A DNA stretch of 64,000 nucleotides from an uncultured Bacilli bacterium. Lineage in GTDB: Bacteria > Bacillota_I > Bacilli_A > RF39 > UBA660. Under the pieces are notes generated by a model. That model had not been told where the DNA came from. It worked only from the letters and a program-made list of their open reading frames with translations, and did no database searches. Each line of letters starts with the position of its first letter. Position 1 is the stretch's first letter. The stretch spans positions 124,001 to 188,000 of the forward strand of contig CALVKA010000001.1 of NCBI GenBank assembly GCA_944332475.1. Direction: 5' to 3'. Positions 33,593 through 42,216 of the stretch are shown one piece after another. The translations under genes and the position numbers were made by a program.

Positions 33593-35471
33593 TTTTTGGC
33601 ATTGTTGGAATTGGCTGTTGTGGTGGAACCATCGTTGGTTGTGTAGGAAGAGGTTGTGCTGCTGGTACTGGTTGTTTTTGTATTCCTACTTGTGTCTGTT
33701 GTTTGTTTGGGACTATAGTTTGTTGTTGAGCAGGAACTATTGGTTGTGTTGGTATAGATACTACAGGTTTTGGTGTTGGCTGAGCGACTGGTGTAGTAGT
33801 TGCTGGTGTTTGTGTACTTGGTACAGAAACTATTGGTACCACAGGTTGAGGAGTAGTTGGTTGAGGTTGTTTTATTTCTGTAATTGTTGGTGTTGTAAAT
33901 GGAGTAGGTTGCTGTTGTTCTTGTTTGATTACTGTTTTAATTTCTGGACTGTTTTTTTGTTTATCTATAGCTTCTACTTGTTCTAATGTTTTGATTGGTG
34001 TATTGGCACTAGCTGCTTTTACTGTAGGATTAGATGCATTTTGTAGTGTTGTTGGTATAGATCTTGGAGTTGCTTGATTGGTAGGAGTTTGGCTAGTATT
34101 TAATGATACTATTTCTAGGTTGTTAGTTGCTTGTGCAGTTTTTTGTTCTTTTTCCTCTTGTTTTTCCTTTTCTTCCTTTTGCTTTTTCTCTTGTTCTTCT
34201 AATTCCTGTTTGATTTTTTTCTCTTTTTCTTCTTGATTTTCTTTAAATTTTTCTTGTTCATCACTTTCAAAGAAGTCTTCGGCGTCTTCAATTTCTATTA
34301 CTCTTAATACTTCTTCAAAACTTGTTGTTCCATCTAATACTTTTCCTAATGCATCTTGTAACATGGTAATAATTTTATCATTATAGACTAATTTAGATAA
34401 TTCATCTTTAGAAATATTTTCATTATTTAAGTCACTACGTAACTCATCGTTTAGTTCCAATACTTCTTGGATAGCAATACGACCTTTATATCCTTTACGA
34501 CAAATATCGCAACCTTCGTGATTTGCATCCCAAATTTTATCTACATCTTTATTTAAATATTTTTTAAATACTTTTTTTTCGAATTTTGTTGTTTCTCGTT
34601 CTATACGACATTTGGTACATATTTTTTTGGCAAGTCTTTGAGAGATAATACCTGTTAGTGCAGTAGATAATAGGTAACGTTCTACGTTCATGTCTAGTAG
34701 ACGTTCTACTGTTGATAGGGTATTGTTTGTATGGATTGTTGATAGAACTAAGTGTCCAGTAATTGCGGAACGTACGGCGATTTGTGCAGTTTCACTATCA
34801 CGAATTTCTCCAATTAGAATGATGTTAGGGTCTTGACGTAAAATAGAACGTAGTGCAGCTGCAAAAGTCATGCCAATTTCAGCGTTTACTTGAACTTGGT
34901 TTAGACCTTCAATGTTCATTTCGATAGGGTCTTCTACTGTGATTATATTTGTTTCTTCACGATTTAGTGTTTCTAGAATAGAGTAAACGGTTGTAGATTT
35001 ACCTGATCCAGTTTCACCGGTAATCAAAATGATACCATTTGGTACTCTAATCATACGTTTTAGTCTGGCAAGATTTTGTTCATTAAATCCAAGAGAATCT
35101 AATCCTTGTAAACTTCTTGTATAGTCTAAGATACGGATAACGATTTTTTCTCCTTCGTTTAGTGGTAGACAAGATACACGCATATCCAAATAAGTACCAC
35201 CAAAGTTTCCTTTGATGGCTCCATCTTGTGGTAGTCTGGACTCTGTGATGTTCATGTTAGCTAAAAGCTTTAATCTCGTTGTTAGATTTCGTTCGTATGT
35301 TTTAGGAATAAACGTAAAGTTTTGTAAATCACCATCTATACGAGTTCTAACCATCATTCCATCTTCTCTTGGATCGAAATGTATATCAGATGCGTTGGAT
35401 TTCGCTGCTGATATAATAATATAATCCGCAATTTGCGTAATTGGTGTTTTTGTAAAATCAAATTTAATCAT
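33588..35471 (-). CDS. pilB: Type IV pilus assembly ATPase (PilB/GspE/ComGA family) with proline-rich tail
   Basis: The 627 residues begin directly in the N2 domain (SNASDIHFDPRE), without the MshEN domain of longer PilB. Walker A is GETGSGKST at 152-160, the Asp box is TVEDPIE, Walker B is IILIGEIRD near 218-225, and the zinc tetracysteine is CTKC (285-288) and CDIC (321-324). The ATPase core ends near 394. An acidic Glu/Lys coiled segment (to about 455) and about 170 residues rich in Pro, Thr and Gln follow. That tail is unusual for the family. It should power pilin assembly with the platform at 48490. Confidence 0.94.
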   Translation of the reverse strand: MIKFDFTKTPITQIADYIIISAAKSNASDIHFDPREDGMMVRTRIDGDLQNFTFIPKTYERNLTTRLKLLANMNITESRLPQDGAIKGNFGGTYLDMRVSCLPLNEGEKIVIRILDYTRSLQGLDSLGFNEQNLARLKRMIRVPNGIILITGETGSGKSTTVYSILETLNREETNIITVEDPIEMNIEGLNQVQVNAEIGMTFAAALRSILRQDPNIILIGEIRDSETAQIAVRSAITGHLVLSTIHTNNTLSTVERLLDMNVERYLLSTALTGIISQRLAKKICTKCRIERETTKFEKKVFKKYLNKDVDKIWDANHEGCDICRKGYKGRIAIQEVLELNDELRSDLNNENISKDELSKLVYNDKIITMLQDALGKVLDGTTSFEEVLRVIEIEDAEDFFESDEQEKFKENQEEKEKKIKQELEEQEKKQKEEKEKQEEKEQKTAQATNNLEIVSLNTSQTPTNQATPRSIPTTLQNASNPTVKAASANTPIKTLEQVEAIDKQKNSPEIKTVIKQEQQQPTPFTTPTITEIKQPQPTTPQPVVPIVSVPSTQTPATTTPVAQPTPKPVVSIPTQPIVPAQQQTIVPNKQQTQVGIQKQPVPAAQPLPTQPTMVPPQQPIPTMPKK

Positions 35472-35567
35472 AGTGTTACAACCCCTTTTGTTTTTTTACT
35501 ATGGTATTTTATCTTATTTTATTATATAATACTTTTAGTATAATAGCAAGAAAGTAGATGGGAAAAG

Positions 35568-36122
35568 ATGAAAAAAAATAATAAAGGTTTTGTATTAGTT
35601 GAGACTTTAGTGGTTACTGTATTTGTCATGGCAATTTTTTCAGTTATTTATTTAAACTTTTATCCATTGGCTGGTGAATATGAGCGAAGAGAGTTTTACG
35701 ATGATGTGGATAGTAAGTACGGAGCTTATTGGATGAAGCGTTTTATTCAAAGTAGTAATTATAATTTTCAACCATTGTTAGATGATATTAATGGTAGTCA
35801 AGGTTACGCATTCTTTACTTGTGATCTCTTTCCAGAAGATAGCGAAGATAGACAGTTTTGTAATGAAATGTGGGAGCGTTTAGAAGTAGAGACTGTGGTA
35901 GTGACAAAATATAAAATAGATTCTTTTAAACAAAAAGTTGAAGATAACCCTGTTGGTTTCAGTGATGATTTTGTAGCATATGTCGAATATTTACCTGAAT
36001 TTATTGTTGCATCTTTAAATGAAGCTAAGTATCGTGTATTGGTTGAGTTTCAAAGAACAGCTGGTAGTAATGAAGATGTAGATGTGTATTATACCTATTC
36101 TAATATGGAGGTGAGAAAGTGA
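35568..36122 (+). CDS. Minor prepilin-like protein
   Basis: The 184 residues have a short Lys/Asn leader (KKNNKG) and a prepilin-type helix FVLVETLVVTVFVMAIF with Glu at +5. The extracellular part is acidic and aromatic and has cysteines in TCDLFPEDSEDRQFC. It is divergent from pilB and overlaps the next pilin gene by four bases. This suggests two minor pilins made together, perhaps for priming the pilus tip. Confidence 0.85.
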   Translation: MKKNNKGFVLVETLVVTVFVMAIFSVIYLNFYPLAGEYERREFYDDVDSKYGAYWMKRFIQSSNYNFQPLLDDINGSQGYAFFTCDLFPEDSEDRQFCNEMWERLEVETVVVTKYKIDSFKQKVEDNPVGFSDDFVAYVEYLPEFIVASLNEAKYRVLVEFQRTAGSNEDVDVYYTYSNMEVRK

Positions 36123-36733
36123 TCCGCAAGTTAAATAATAAAGGAATGACTGCTATTGAGGTTTTGGTTACTTTCGTTATCGTAGTTGTTATTGTCGTTT
36201 CTATGTATGATGGAATTATGGATTTAAAAAATCGTGAGACGATAGCCTCTTATAAATTGAGTTTGGTTACTTATAAAAACTTACTTACGAAAGATATTCA
36301 GGATGATTTGGCTAAAATAGGTCTTGCTACTGTTAGAACGGAGTCTTTGACGGGAGGGACTGGGTACCGAGTTATTATGGTTTTAAGAGATGGTAGTCAA
36401 CGTTATTTAGAAGTGACACAGATTTTTGGATGTGCAGCACTTGATGATTTAGAGGCAATGGATTTGTGTGATGATTATGGAATTCCACGTGATAGAAGTG
36501 ATGAATTTTCTATTAGTTACGGTCCTCCTGATGATTTAGTAGAATATCCACTTCCTGATTTAGGTCACGAGGTGATTGATTATAATGGAGAGCATACGAT
36601 ATATAGTCTTAGAATTACAGGAGTGGATGTTTCTACTTCTAATCAAGTATTTTCTATTAAGGTTACCATGTCTCATCCGGATTTAGGTTCTAGATATTCT
36701 CTTAATATTGTTTCACCAATTAATTATCCATAG
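36119..36733 (+). CDS. Minor prepilin-like protein
   Basis: The 204 residues begin with IRKLNNKG and the helix MTAIEVLVTFVIVVVIVVSMYDG, a prepilin motif with Met at +1 and Glu at +5. Two cysteines lie about 15 residues apart (GCAAL and LCDDYG). Translation starts at GTG 36119 within the stop of the upstream pilin. Its 3' end overlaps the convergent ylbJ-like gene by 21 bases. Confidence 0.82.
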   Translation: MIRKLNNKGMTAIEVLVTFVIVVVIVVSMYDGIMDLKNRETIASYKLSLVTYKNLLTKDIQDDLAKIGLATVRTESLTGGTGYRVIMVLRDGSQRYLEVTQIFGCAALDDLEAMDLCDDYGIPRDRSDEFSISYGPPDDLVEYPLPDLGHEVIDYNGEHTIYSLRITGVDVSTSNQVFSIKVTMSHPDLGSRYSLNIVSPINYP

Positions 36734-37603
36734 AAAAAGAATGGATGCAAAAAGTGTTTGTAGAATTCGTCCGATAAAGAAATTTCTGTATTTTATATTA
36801 GTATCAGTAATGATACTTTTTGTTTGCATGTGTACAGAAATGCCTCCTAAAGAAATAAAAAAGATAATTATTAGTGCTCTTTGTATGGGGTGTGTTATGA
36901 GACTGGTTAAAAAAATACCATTGGTTAGATCGAATATGCCATTTATTATTACGTATTCCAGGACTGGTAAATTTATATAGTGATTAATTATGGTAATGAT
37001 TAAGTAAAAAAATATGGAAGTACCATAAATTAATAAGATTGTTTTTATAGAATTCGTAATTGCAATTGGTAGAGTTTTTGCTAGAGATGGATTTTTGTTT
37101 ATGAGAAGGGGGAGTTCTTCTTTTTCTTTTGGCTTTTTGAAAAAGGATATTATTATGTTAGCAAATATAACGCTAAATAAAATAGCGTAGGTATATTTTT
37201 TTGATGGAAATAACAAAGACACTGGTCCTAGGATAAAAACAGGATTTGGAAAATGTGTAAATCGAATGAGATAGTTGGCTGTAGTCTCTGTAATAAATTT
37301 TTTTTCTAATAATTCTTTTGTATATTTACTTCCGCTGGGGAATCCACTGATTAGACTCATGGATACTACATAGAATGTTGCACCATTGTGATGAAAGAAA
37401 TTTGTTAAAAAGGGAATGATGTTATATTCGATTAATAGTGCTGAAAGGGTAAAGAATAAAAAACTAGCAGGGAAAAGTTTTTCTATAAATAGTTTTGTGT
37501 AGGATAATATTTGTTCTGTGATAAAAGATGAGTTTTTTAGATATAGTACTGTTAGATAAAGTAAAATCACTAAGTAGACATTTGTTTTTTTATTTTTTTT
37601 CAT
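36713..37603 (-). CDS. ylbJ: YlbJ-like integral membrane protein (nucleoside-recognition/Gate fold)
   Basis: This is a 296-residue protein of about eight membrane helices with SGFPSGSKYTKELLEK and RFTHFPNPVFILG, the two motifs of the YlbJ family. In Bacillus YlbJ is needed for spore cortex, but homologues also occur in non-sporulating relatives. No sporulation gene is seen here. It is divergent from the ylbL-like gene, and these two are near neighbours in Bacillus as well. Confidence 0.85.
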   Translation of the reverse strand: MKKNKKTNVYLVILLYLTVLYLKNSSFITEQILSYTKLFIEKLFPASFLFFTLSALLIEYNIIPFLTNFFHHNGATFYVVSMSLISGFPSGSKYTKELLEKKFITETTANYLIRFTHFPNPVFILGPVSLLFPSKKYTYAILFSVIFANIIISFFKKPKEKEELPLLINKNPSLAKTLPIAITNSIKTILLIYGTSIFFYLIITIINHYINLPVLEYVIINGIFDLTNGIFLTSLITHPIQRALIIIFFISLGGISVHMQTKSIITDTNIKYRNFFIGRILQTLFASILFLWIINW

Positions 37604-37618
37604 ATTTCCTCATTTCTT

Positions 37619-37627
37619 TGTTATAAT
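37619..37627 (+). promoter_or_regulatory. Extended -10 promoter of the ylbL-like gene
   Basis: TGTTATAAT is 20 bases before ATG 37647. An in-frame ATG at 37626 lies inside this -10 box and so is not the start. Confidence 0.55.
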
Positions 37628-37646
37628 GTATCATGGAGGTAGTTGC

Positions 37647-38660
37647 ATGCTTAAGAAATTTTATGAAAAAGTAAAAGACTTTATTATTAGTGAATATAAA
37701 TTTATTATTTTTTTAGTTGTTTTTTGTACCTTTTGTCTTTGGCCTGTTAATTATTATATTGTAATTGGTGGGGGAATTAGTGATATTGGAGAAAGAGTTA
37801 TTGTAGAAGATGGTTATGATAGTAATGGTAGTTTTAATTTGTCTTATGTTTCTGAATTGAAGGGGACTACCCTTAGTTATTTGATTAGTTATGTAATGCC
37901 ACACTGGGAACGTGTTAATATGAATGATTATAAGTATACGGATGATGAAGATTATCAAGATATCGAATTTCGTAGTGAGTTGGATTTGTTGGCTTCTAAC
38001 AGCAATGCTTTATATTATGCTTATCAGTTGGCTGATAAGCCTTGTAAAGTTACCAATACGGATGTTTATGTCATTGCTATTTTTGAGGGTTATGATAATC
38101 CTTTACAAGTTGGTGATGAATTGTTAAAAGTTGATGGCATATCTTATTCTAATGTGAGTGATTTTCAGCAAGCAATTCAGGATGTAGAAGGTAGTCAAGT
38201 GGAGATTACGGTGTTGAGAGATGCTGAGGAAGTAAATTTAGAGTGTCATTTATATGAAGAGGAAGATAGAAAACTATTAGGAGTTGGATTGCAGTCAGTT
38301 AGTACTTATGAAACAGATCCAGAAGTTAAATTTGAATTTCAAAGTAATGAGTCTGGTCCTTCAGCAGGACTTATTACGACGTTATCTATTTATGATCAAT
38401 TGACAGAAGGTGATTTGACTGATGGAAAGTTAATCGCTGGTACTGGTACAATAGAAGCAGATGGATCCATTGGAGAAATTGGAGAAGTAGAATATAAATT
38501 ATTAGGTGCTGTCGATGGGGGGACTGATATTTTCTTGGTGCCAGATGGTGAAAATTATGAGGATTGTAAAAAGATGAAACAGGAAGAAGACTTAGATATT
38601 CAATTAATTTCTGTTACGGATATTTATGATGCGGTAGAGAAGTTAGAGAGTTTAGATTAG
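37647..38660 (+). CDS. ylbL: YlbL-like PDZ and Lon-type serine protease, membrane-anchored
   Basis: The 337 residues have one N-terminal membrane helix and an extracellular domain with a PDZ module (about 125-205, PLQVGDELLKVDG). The C-terminal Lon (S16) protease domain carries NESGPSAGLITTL as the catalytic serine site, GTGTIEADGSIGEIG, and the lysine in EVEYKLLGA. Ser and Lys of the dyad are therefore both present. Start ATG 37647 follows GGAGG. Substrates are unknown; in Bacillus YlbL affects cell-division control during DNA damage. Confidence 0.91.
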   Translation: MLKKFYEKVKDFIISEYKFIIFLVVFCTFCLWPVNYYIVIGGGISDIGERVIVEDGYDSNGSFNLSYVSELKGTTLSYLISYVMPHWERVNMNDYKYTDDEDYQDIEFRSELDLLASNSNALYYAYQLADKPCKVTNTDVYVIAIFEGYDNPLQVGDELLKVDGISYSNVSDFQQAIQDVEGSQVEITVLRDAEEVNLECHLYEEEDRKLLGVGLQSVSTYETDPEVKFEFQSNESGPSAGLITTLSIYDQLTEGDLTDGKLIAGTGTIEADGSIGEIGEVEYKLLGAVDGGTDIFLVPDGENYEDCKKMKQEEDLDIQLISVTDIYDAVEKLESLD

Positions 38661-38672
38661 GAGATGTTTTTT

Positions 38673-39083
38673 ATGGATATGAGTGAAAAAGAATTATTAG
38701 CATACGGTAAGCAATATATGGAAAGTGTAGGAGGGTTCATTAAAAATAATCATTTTCAGTTGGTGGATATTAAGAAGGATTATTGTGTGATGGAAGCTCT
38801 CGTTCGAGAGGAAAGTTTGAATCCTTATGGTATGGTACATGGAGGTTTTTTGTTTGGGCTTGCTGATACTGCTGCTGGAGTGGCGGCTCGTTCTACAGGA
38901 AGAAAAGCTGTTACATTGAGTTCTCATATTGAATATTTAAGAGCAGCACAGGGTAGTAAAATCAAGGCTGTGGTAGAAGCTGTTAAGACAGGAAAAAATG
39001 TGTCTGTCTATGAAGTTTCTATTTATAATGATCAAAATGTTATGGTTGCTAAAGCAACAGTGGATTATTTTTATATGGATTAG
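38673..39083 (+). CDS. PaaI-type hotdog thioesterase
   Basis: This 136-residue single hotdog domain shows NPYGMVHGGFLFGLADTAAGVAA (the HGG motif and catalytic Asp) and VTLSSHIEYLRAAQGS. It probably cleaves an acyl- or aryl-CoA thioester. ATG 38673 gives GGAG normal spacing, while ATG 38664 touches it. It is twelve bases after ylbL and ends in a terminator. Confidence 0.88.
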   Translation: MDMSEKELLAYGKQYMESVGGFIKNNHFQLVDIKKDYCVMEALVREESLNPYGMVHGGFLFGLADTAAGVAARSTGRKAVTLSSHIEYLRAAQGSKIKAVVEAVKTGKNVSVYEVSIYNDQNVMVAKATVDYFYMD

Positions 39084-39105
39084 GCTATTTATATAGTCTT
39101 TTTTC
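39082..39105 (+). terminator. Terminator after the thioesterase gene
   Basis: AGGCTAT pairs with ATAGTCT (one G-T) around TTAT, followed by T6. Confidence 0.7.
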
Positions 39106-39147
39106 TTTTTTTATGATACTATGGGTTATAGTATAGGAGAGTATTTT

Positions 39148-39828
39148 ATGAAAAGAAAAGTGGTAGCAATTATTGTTATTGTTGTGGCTTTGATTGTTTT
39201 GGCATTATTGGGATACTTTGGTTATCATGCTTATATGCTTCAAAGGTATCATATTTCTTATGATTACGAAGCAATCACAGAAGAAGTTTCTGTTTCAGCT
39301 GGAAGTACTTGTGAGCAGGAGGGATTTGATTTTTCTTTTTGTTTACCAGAAGGTTTTTCTTATGATGCCCAAAACTCTGTCAATGATATGCATATATATA
39401 CAGATGAAGTGGGACGTAGGTTGTCTGTTGTGCCCCTTACGGATGATTTGGGTTATTTGTTTGATAGTGCTGAAAGTGACAATCTTTCGTTTGATGCTAA
39501 TTCGGTTTTAGAAGAGATGGGTGTTTCTAATATGGTAGAATTATTACATTATTTGGATGAAAAAAATACAAACCCTCTTTCCGTTTTTTCCTCTATAGAA
39601 GATATTCAATTAAATTACATTGCTTCTACTATTGCTAATTTTACACTTTCATCTGGAAATAGACGTTTCTATATTACAGGGGATTATTCTGGTTATGTAA
39701 TATCTTATGATAATCAGTATGATGTTAATTTATGTTATCGGGGTATGCGTTATAATTTCTCTTTTACTGGAGGAGAGTTTACAGAAAGTGATATTACTCG
39801 TTTTATTAGTAGTGTTCGTTTTGATTAA
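39148..39828 (+). CDS. Membrane-anchored protein of unknown function
   Basis: The 226 residues start with a signal anchor (about 4-27) and continue as an extracellular beta-rich domain. Two cysteines (TCEQEG, FCLPEG) in CxxxxxxxxxC spacing look able to pair. No family is recognised. Start ATG 39148 follows GGAGAG at normal spacing. It has no operon partner, with terminators on both sides. Confidence 0.75.
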   Translation: MKRKVVAIIVIVVALIVLALLGYFGYHAYMLQRYHISYDYEAITEEVSVSAGSTCEQEGFDFSFCLPEGFSYDAQNSVNDMHIYTDEVGRRLSVVPLTDDLGYLFDSAESDNLSFDANSVLEEMGVSNMVELLHYLDEKNTNPLSVFSSIEDIQLNYIASTIANFTLSSGNRRFYITGDYSGYVISYDNQYDVNLCYRGMRYNFSFTGGEFTESDITRFISSVRFD

Positions 39829-39865
39829 TTGTTTCAGAGAGAAAACTAATTTTATATGTTATTTG

Positions 39866-39892
39866 GGGGGCTTTCGTTAGCCTTCTTTTTTT
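39866..39892 (+). terminator. Terminator before the two-component region
   Basis: GGGGGCT (39866-39872) pairs with AGCCTTC (39879-39885), with two G-T pairs, followed by T7. Confidence 0.7.
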
Positions 39893-40217
39893 GCCCATAA
39901 TTTTTCATTTTTTTATCAAATAGTTTTCATAATTATTTTATATACTGGTAGCATGAAAGGAGGGCGGATAGAAAGATTCTTCACTGAAAATTAAATTCCC
40001 ATAATTTCCCATAATTATTTAATAATTCTTACACATTTATGCGATATGATGATATTATCAAAGGAGGATGATAGATAGAGAAAAAAGAGAAAATCAAAAA
40101 TGTTTAATACCTGTTGTTTTATATAGATGAAAGGAGGATGATGCTTATTATAGAAGCAATATTCTACTTATTAAAGGAGGGGATGCCCATAAGGTTATAG
40201 AAGATTTCAGGGAATAG
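39893..40217 (+). promoter_or_regulatory. Noncoding region with direct repeats and four strong ribosome-site motifs
   Basis: TTCCCATAAT is repeated head to tail at 39996-40015. Related CATAATT stretches lie at about 39896 and 39929, a layout that suits an OmpR-type regulator. AAAGGAGG occurs four times, near 39956, 40060, 40130 and 40173. Each is followed by ATG or leads into tiny frames of at most 20 codons, such as 40068 and 40138-40200. No ordinary gene is supported. The tiny frames could be leader peptides or chance. Confidence 0.4.
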
Positions 40218-40226
40218 TGTTATACT
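40218..40226 (+). promoter_or_regulatory. Extended -10 promoter of the two-component operon
   Basis: TGTTATACT lies 18 bases before the response regulator start codon at 40244. Confidence 0.5.
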
Positions 40227-40243
40227 ATTGGTAGGTGGTAATT

Positions 40244-40906
40244 ATGTATACGATTTGTTTTGTTGAAGATGAAGTTGACTTATCGAACCTTATTCAGACC
40301 TATTTAGAACGTTCTGGTTATCAGGTTGTTACTTTTACAAAGGGTCAAGATGCGATTGACTATATCGGAAATAAAGTAGATCTTTGGATACTGGATATTA
40401 TGTTAGGAGATGATGTCAATGGCTACGATATAATCAAAGCTATCCGGAAGCAAGATGAAAACGTACCTGTTATTTTTACTTCCGCAAGGGATCAAGATTT
40501 AGATAAGATTTTAGGTCTTGAGTTAGGTAGTGATGATTATATCACAAAACCATATTCTAGTAAGGAATTAGTCTTACGTGTAGATAAAATTTTAAAACGA
40601 GTATATAAAGATACTCCTTCTCAACTTATTTCTTATGAATGTTATAAAATTGATACCGATAAACGTATGGTTGTCGGTGAAAAAGATAAAGTTATTAAAC
40701 TTACAACATTAGAGTTTGACTTGTTGTTATTATTAGTGGAAAACAGAAATAAATGTTTTTCTAGGGAAGAAATATTAGATGCTGTCTGGGGTAAGGATTA
40801 TTTTGGTACAGATCGCGTAGTAGATGATTTAGTTCGTAGACTTAGAAAGAAGATGCCTAAGCTTAATGTCAATGCAGTTTATGGTTATGGGTATCGCTTG
40901 TCATGA
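40244..40906 (+). CDS. OmpR-family response regulator
   Basis: This 220-residue protein has a receiver domain (acidic pair EDE near 8-10, phosphoacceptor Asp in LWILDIML, Thr/Ser in FTSA, Lys in ITKPY) and a winged-helix DNA-binding domain with RVVDDLVRRLRKKM. It should control transcription when phosphorylated by the kinase that overlaps its end by four bases. No obvious target transporter is adjacent. Direct repeats upstream suggest autoregulation. ATG 40244 is preferred over GTG 40235, which lies in the ribosome site. Confidence 0.94.
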   Translation: MYTICFVEDEVDLSNLIQTYLERSGYQVVTFTKGQDAIDYIGNKVDLWILDIMLGDDVNGYDIIKAIRKQDENVPVIFTSARDQDLDKILGLELGSDDYITKPYSSKELVLRVDKILKRVYKDTPSQLISYECYKIDTDKRMVVGEKDKVIKLTTLEFDLLLLLVENRNKCFSREEILDAVWGKDYFGTDRVVDDLVRRLRKKMPKLNVNAVYGYGYRLS

Positions 40907-42183
40907 GAACACATAAAACAAAATTAAGTCATCAATTAATCGCTCTTATTGGTTTGGCCTTTGTAATTCTCTTTATCTCACTGGGTATTATTCTTCCAAA
41001 AATGTTAATTCCAGTAGCTGAAAGAAATATTTATGATTATTTAAGTGAGCCTTTAAAGTTTGTAGGTAATAACCGAATTGATGAATCCCTTCTTAATACG
41101 GAAGTTGCTTATATTTATATAGTTGGGGATGAAATCGCAACCAGTGAAAATATTCAACAAGTGATTGACATCAAAGATACCAATCAATTATTATCCTATA
41201 TTAAAGATGATTATGGAAAGTTTAACTATAGTCATGATACTTACTACTACTATACAATTACTAAAGATGAAATTACTAAAGTTGCTATCTCAAATGATAG
41301 TTATATCAATGAAACAAAAGAAGCTATTTTAAGTACTATCTTTCCAATAGTTTTATCTACGTGTTTATTAATTGGTCTACTTCTTGTTATGTGGTCTTCC
41401 TTTATTGTAAAGAAGATTGAAAAGTTGAAAGAGAAAATAGACCATATTGATGATGCTAATTATAATCATAATATCAATTTTGAAATTGACGACGAGATTA
41501 AGTCTCTTGCTTTAGCAATCGAAGATATGCGTATTTCTTTAATTAACCAAGAAGAATATCGTAATCAAATGTATCAAAATATATCACATGATTTTAAGAC
41601 ACCTCTCACCGTTATAAAATCATATATTGAAGCTGTTGATGATAAAGTTGAAGATAGTAATACCGCCCTTCAAGTTATCAAGCAGCAAACTGATAAATTA
41701 GAAAACAAAGTACACTCACTTCTTTACTTAAATAAACTTGATTATCTCAAAAATTCTAAAAATATCGAAAATGAATTAGTCGATATGGGGCAAATTATTC
41801 AAATAGAAGTTGATAAATTTAAATTTCATAGAAAAGAAATTAACTTTGTAACGGATATTGATAAAAAATCAAAGTACTATGGTACTGTTGATCATTGGGA
41901 AACTATATTTGATAACTTGCTTTCGAATTTTATGAGATATGCCAATACTACTATTAAAATTACTGCGAAACAGAACAAACTTATCTTTTACAACGATGGT
42001 GAACACATCGATGATGATTTTCTTGAAGGAATCTTTACTCCGTTCCGGAAGGGAATTAAAGGTGAGTTTGGACTAGGACTTTCGATTGTGAAAAAGACTT
42101 TAAATATAATGAATTATGATATTACGATTAAAAATGAAAAAAAAGGTGTATCCTTTATAATTAAGAGGAATTCTAAAGACTAG
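40903..42183 (+). CDS. Sensor histidine kinase
   Basis: The 426-residue kinase has two membrane helices (about 12-35 and 143-165) around a 105-residue extracellular sensor. A HAMP linker follows, then the H-box NISHDFKTPLTVIKS, an N-box in DNLLSNFMRYA and the G-box GEFGLGLSIVKKT. The signal is unknown. Both genes of this pair use noticeably more A and C on the coding strand (ATC, CTT, AAC codons) than the flanking T/G-rich genes, hinting at a different origin. Confidence 0.94.
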   Translation: MRTHKTKLSHQLIALIGLAFVILFISLGIILPKMLIPVAERNIYDYLSEPLKFVGNNRIDESLLNTEVAYIYIVGDEIATSENIQQVIDIKDTNQLLSYIKDDYGKFNYSHDTYYYYTITKDEITKVAISNDSYINETKEAILSTIFPIVLSTCLLIGLLLVMWSSFIVKKIEKLKEKIDHIDDANYNHNINFEIDDEIKSLALAIEDMRISLINQEEYRNQMYQNISHDFKTPLTVIKSYIEAVDDKVEDSNTALQVIKQQTDKLENKVHSLLYLNKLDYLKNSKNIENELVDMGQIIQIEVDKFKFHRKEINFVTDIDKKSKYYGTVDHWETIFDNLLSNFMRYANTTIKITAKQNKLIFYNDGEHIDDDFLEGIFTPFRKGIKGEFGLGLSIVKKTLNIMNYDITIKNEKKGVSFIIKRNSKD

Positions 42184-42198
42184 AATTCCTTTTTTTTG
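42166..42198 (+). terminator. Terminator overlapping the kinase stop codon
   Basis: AGGAATTCTA (42166-42175) pairs perfectly with TAGAATTCCT (42181-42190), followed by T8. The stop codon lies in the 3' arm. Confidence 0.85.
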
Positions 42199-42216
42199 GG
42201 TATATTAATATTGGTG

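Noticed and set aside
33579-33986. Tryptophan/cysteine-rich 135-codon + strand frame
   Set aside because: It is the antisense of the proline/glutamine-rich pilB tail; its odd composition follows from that.
36708-36980. 90-codon + strand frame
   Set aside because: It is the antisense shadow of the ylbJ-like gene, which has clear family motifs.
36713-37603. YlbJ as evidence that the organism sporulates
   Set aside because: YlbJ, YlbL and FtsK/SpoIIIE homologues also occur in non-sporulating relatives and no dedicated sporulation gene is visible here.
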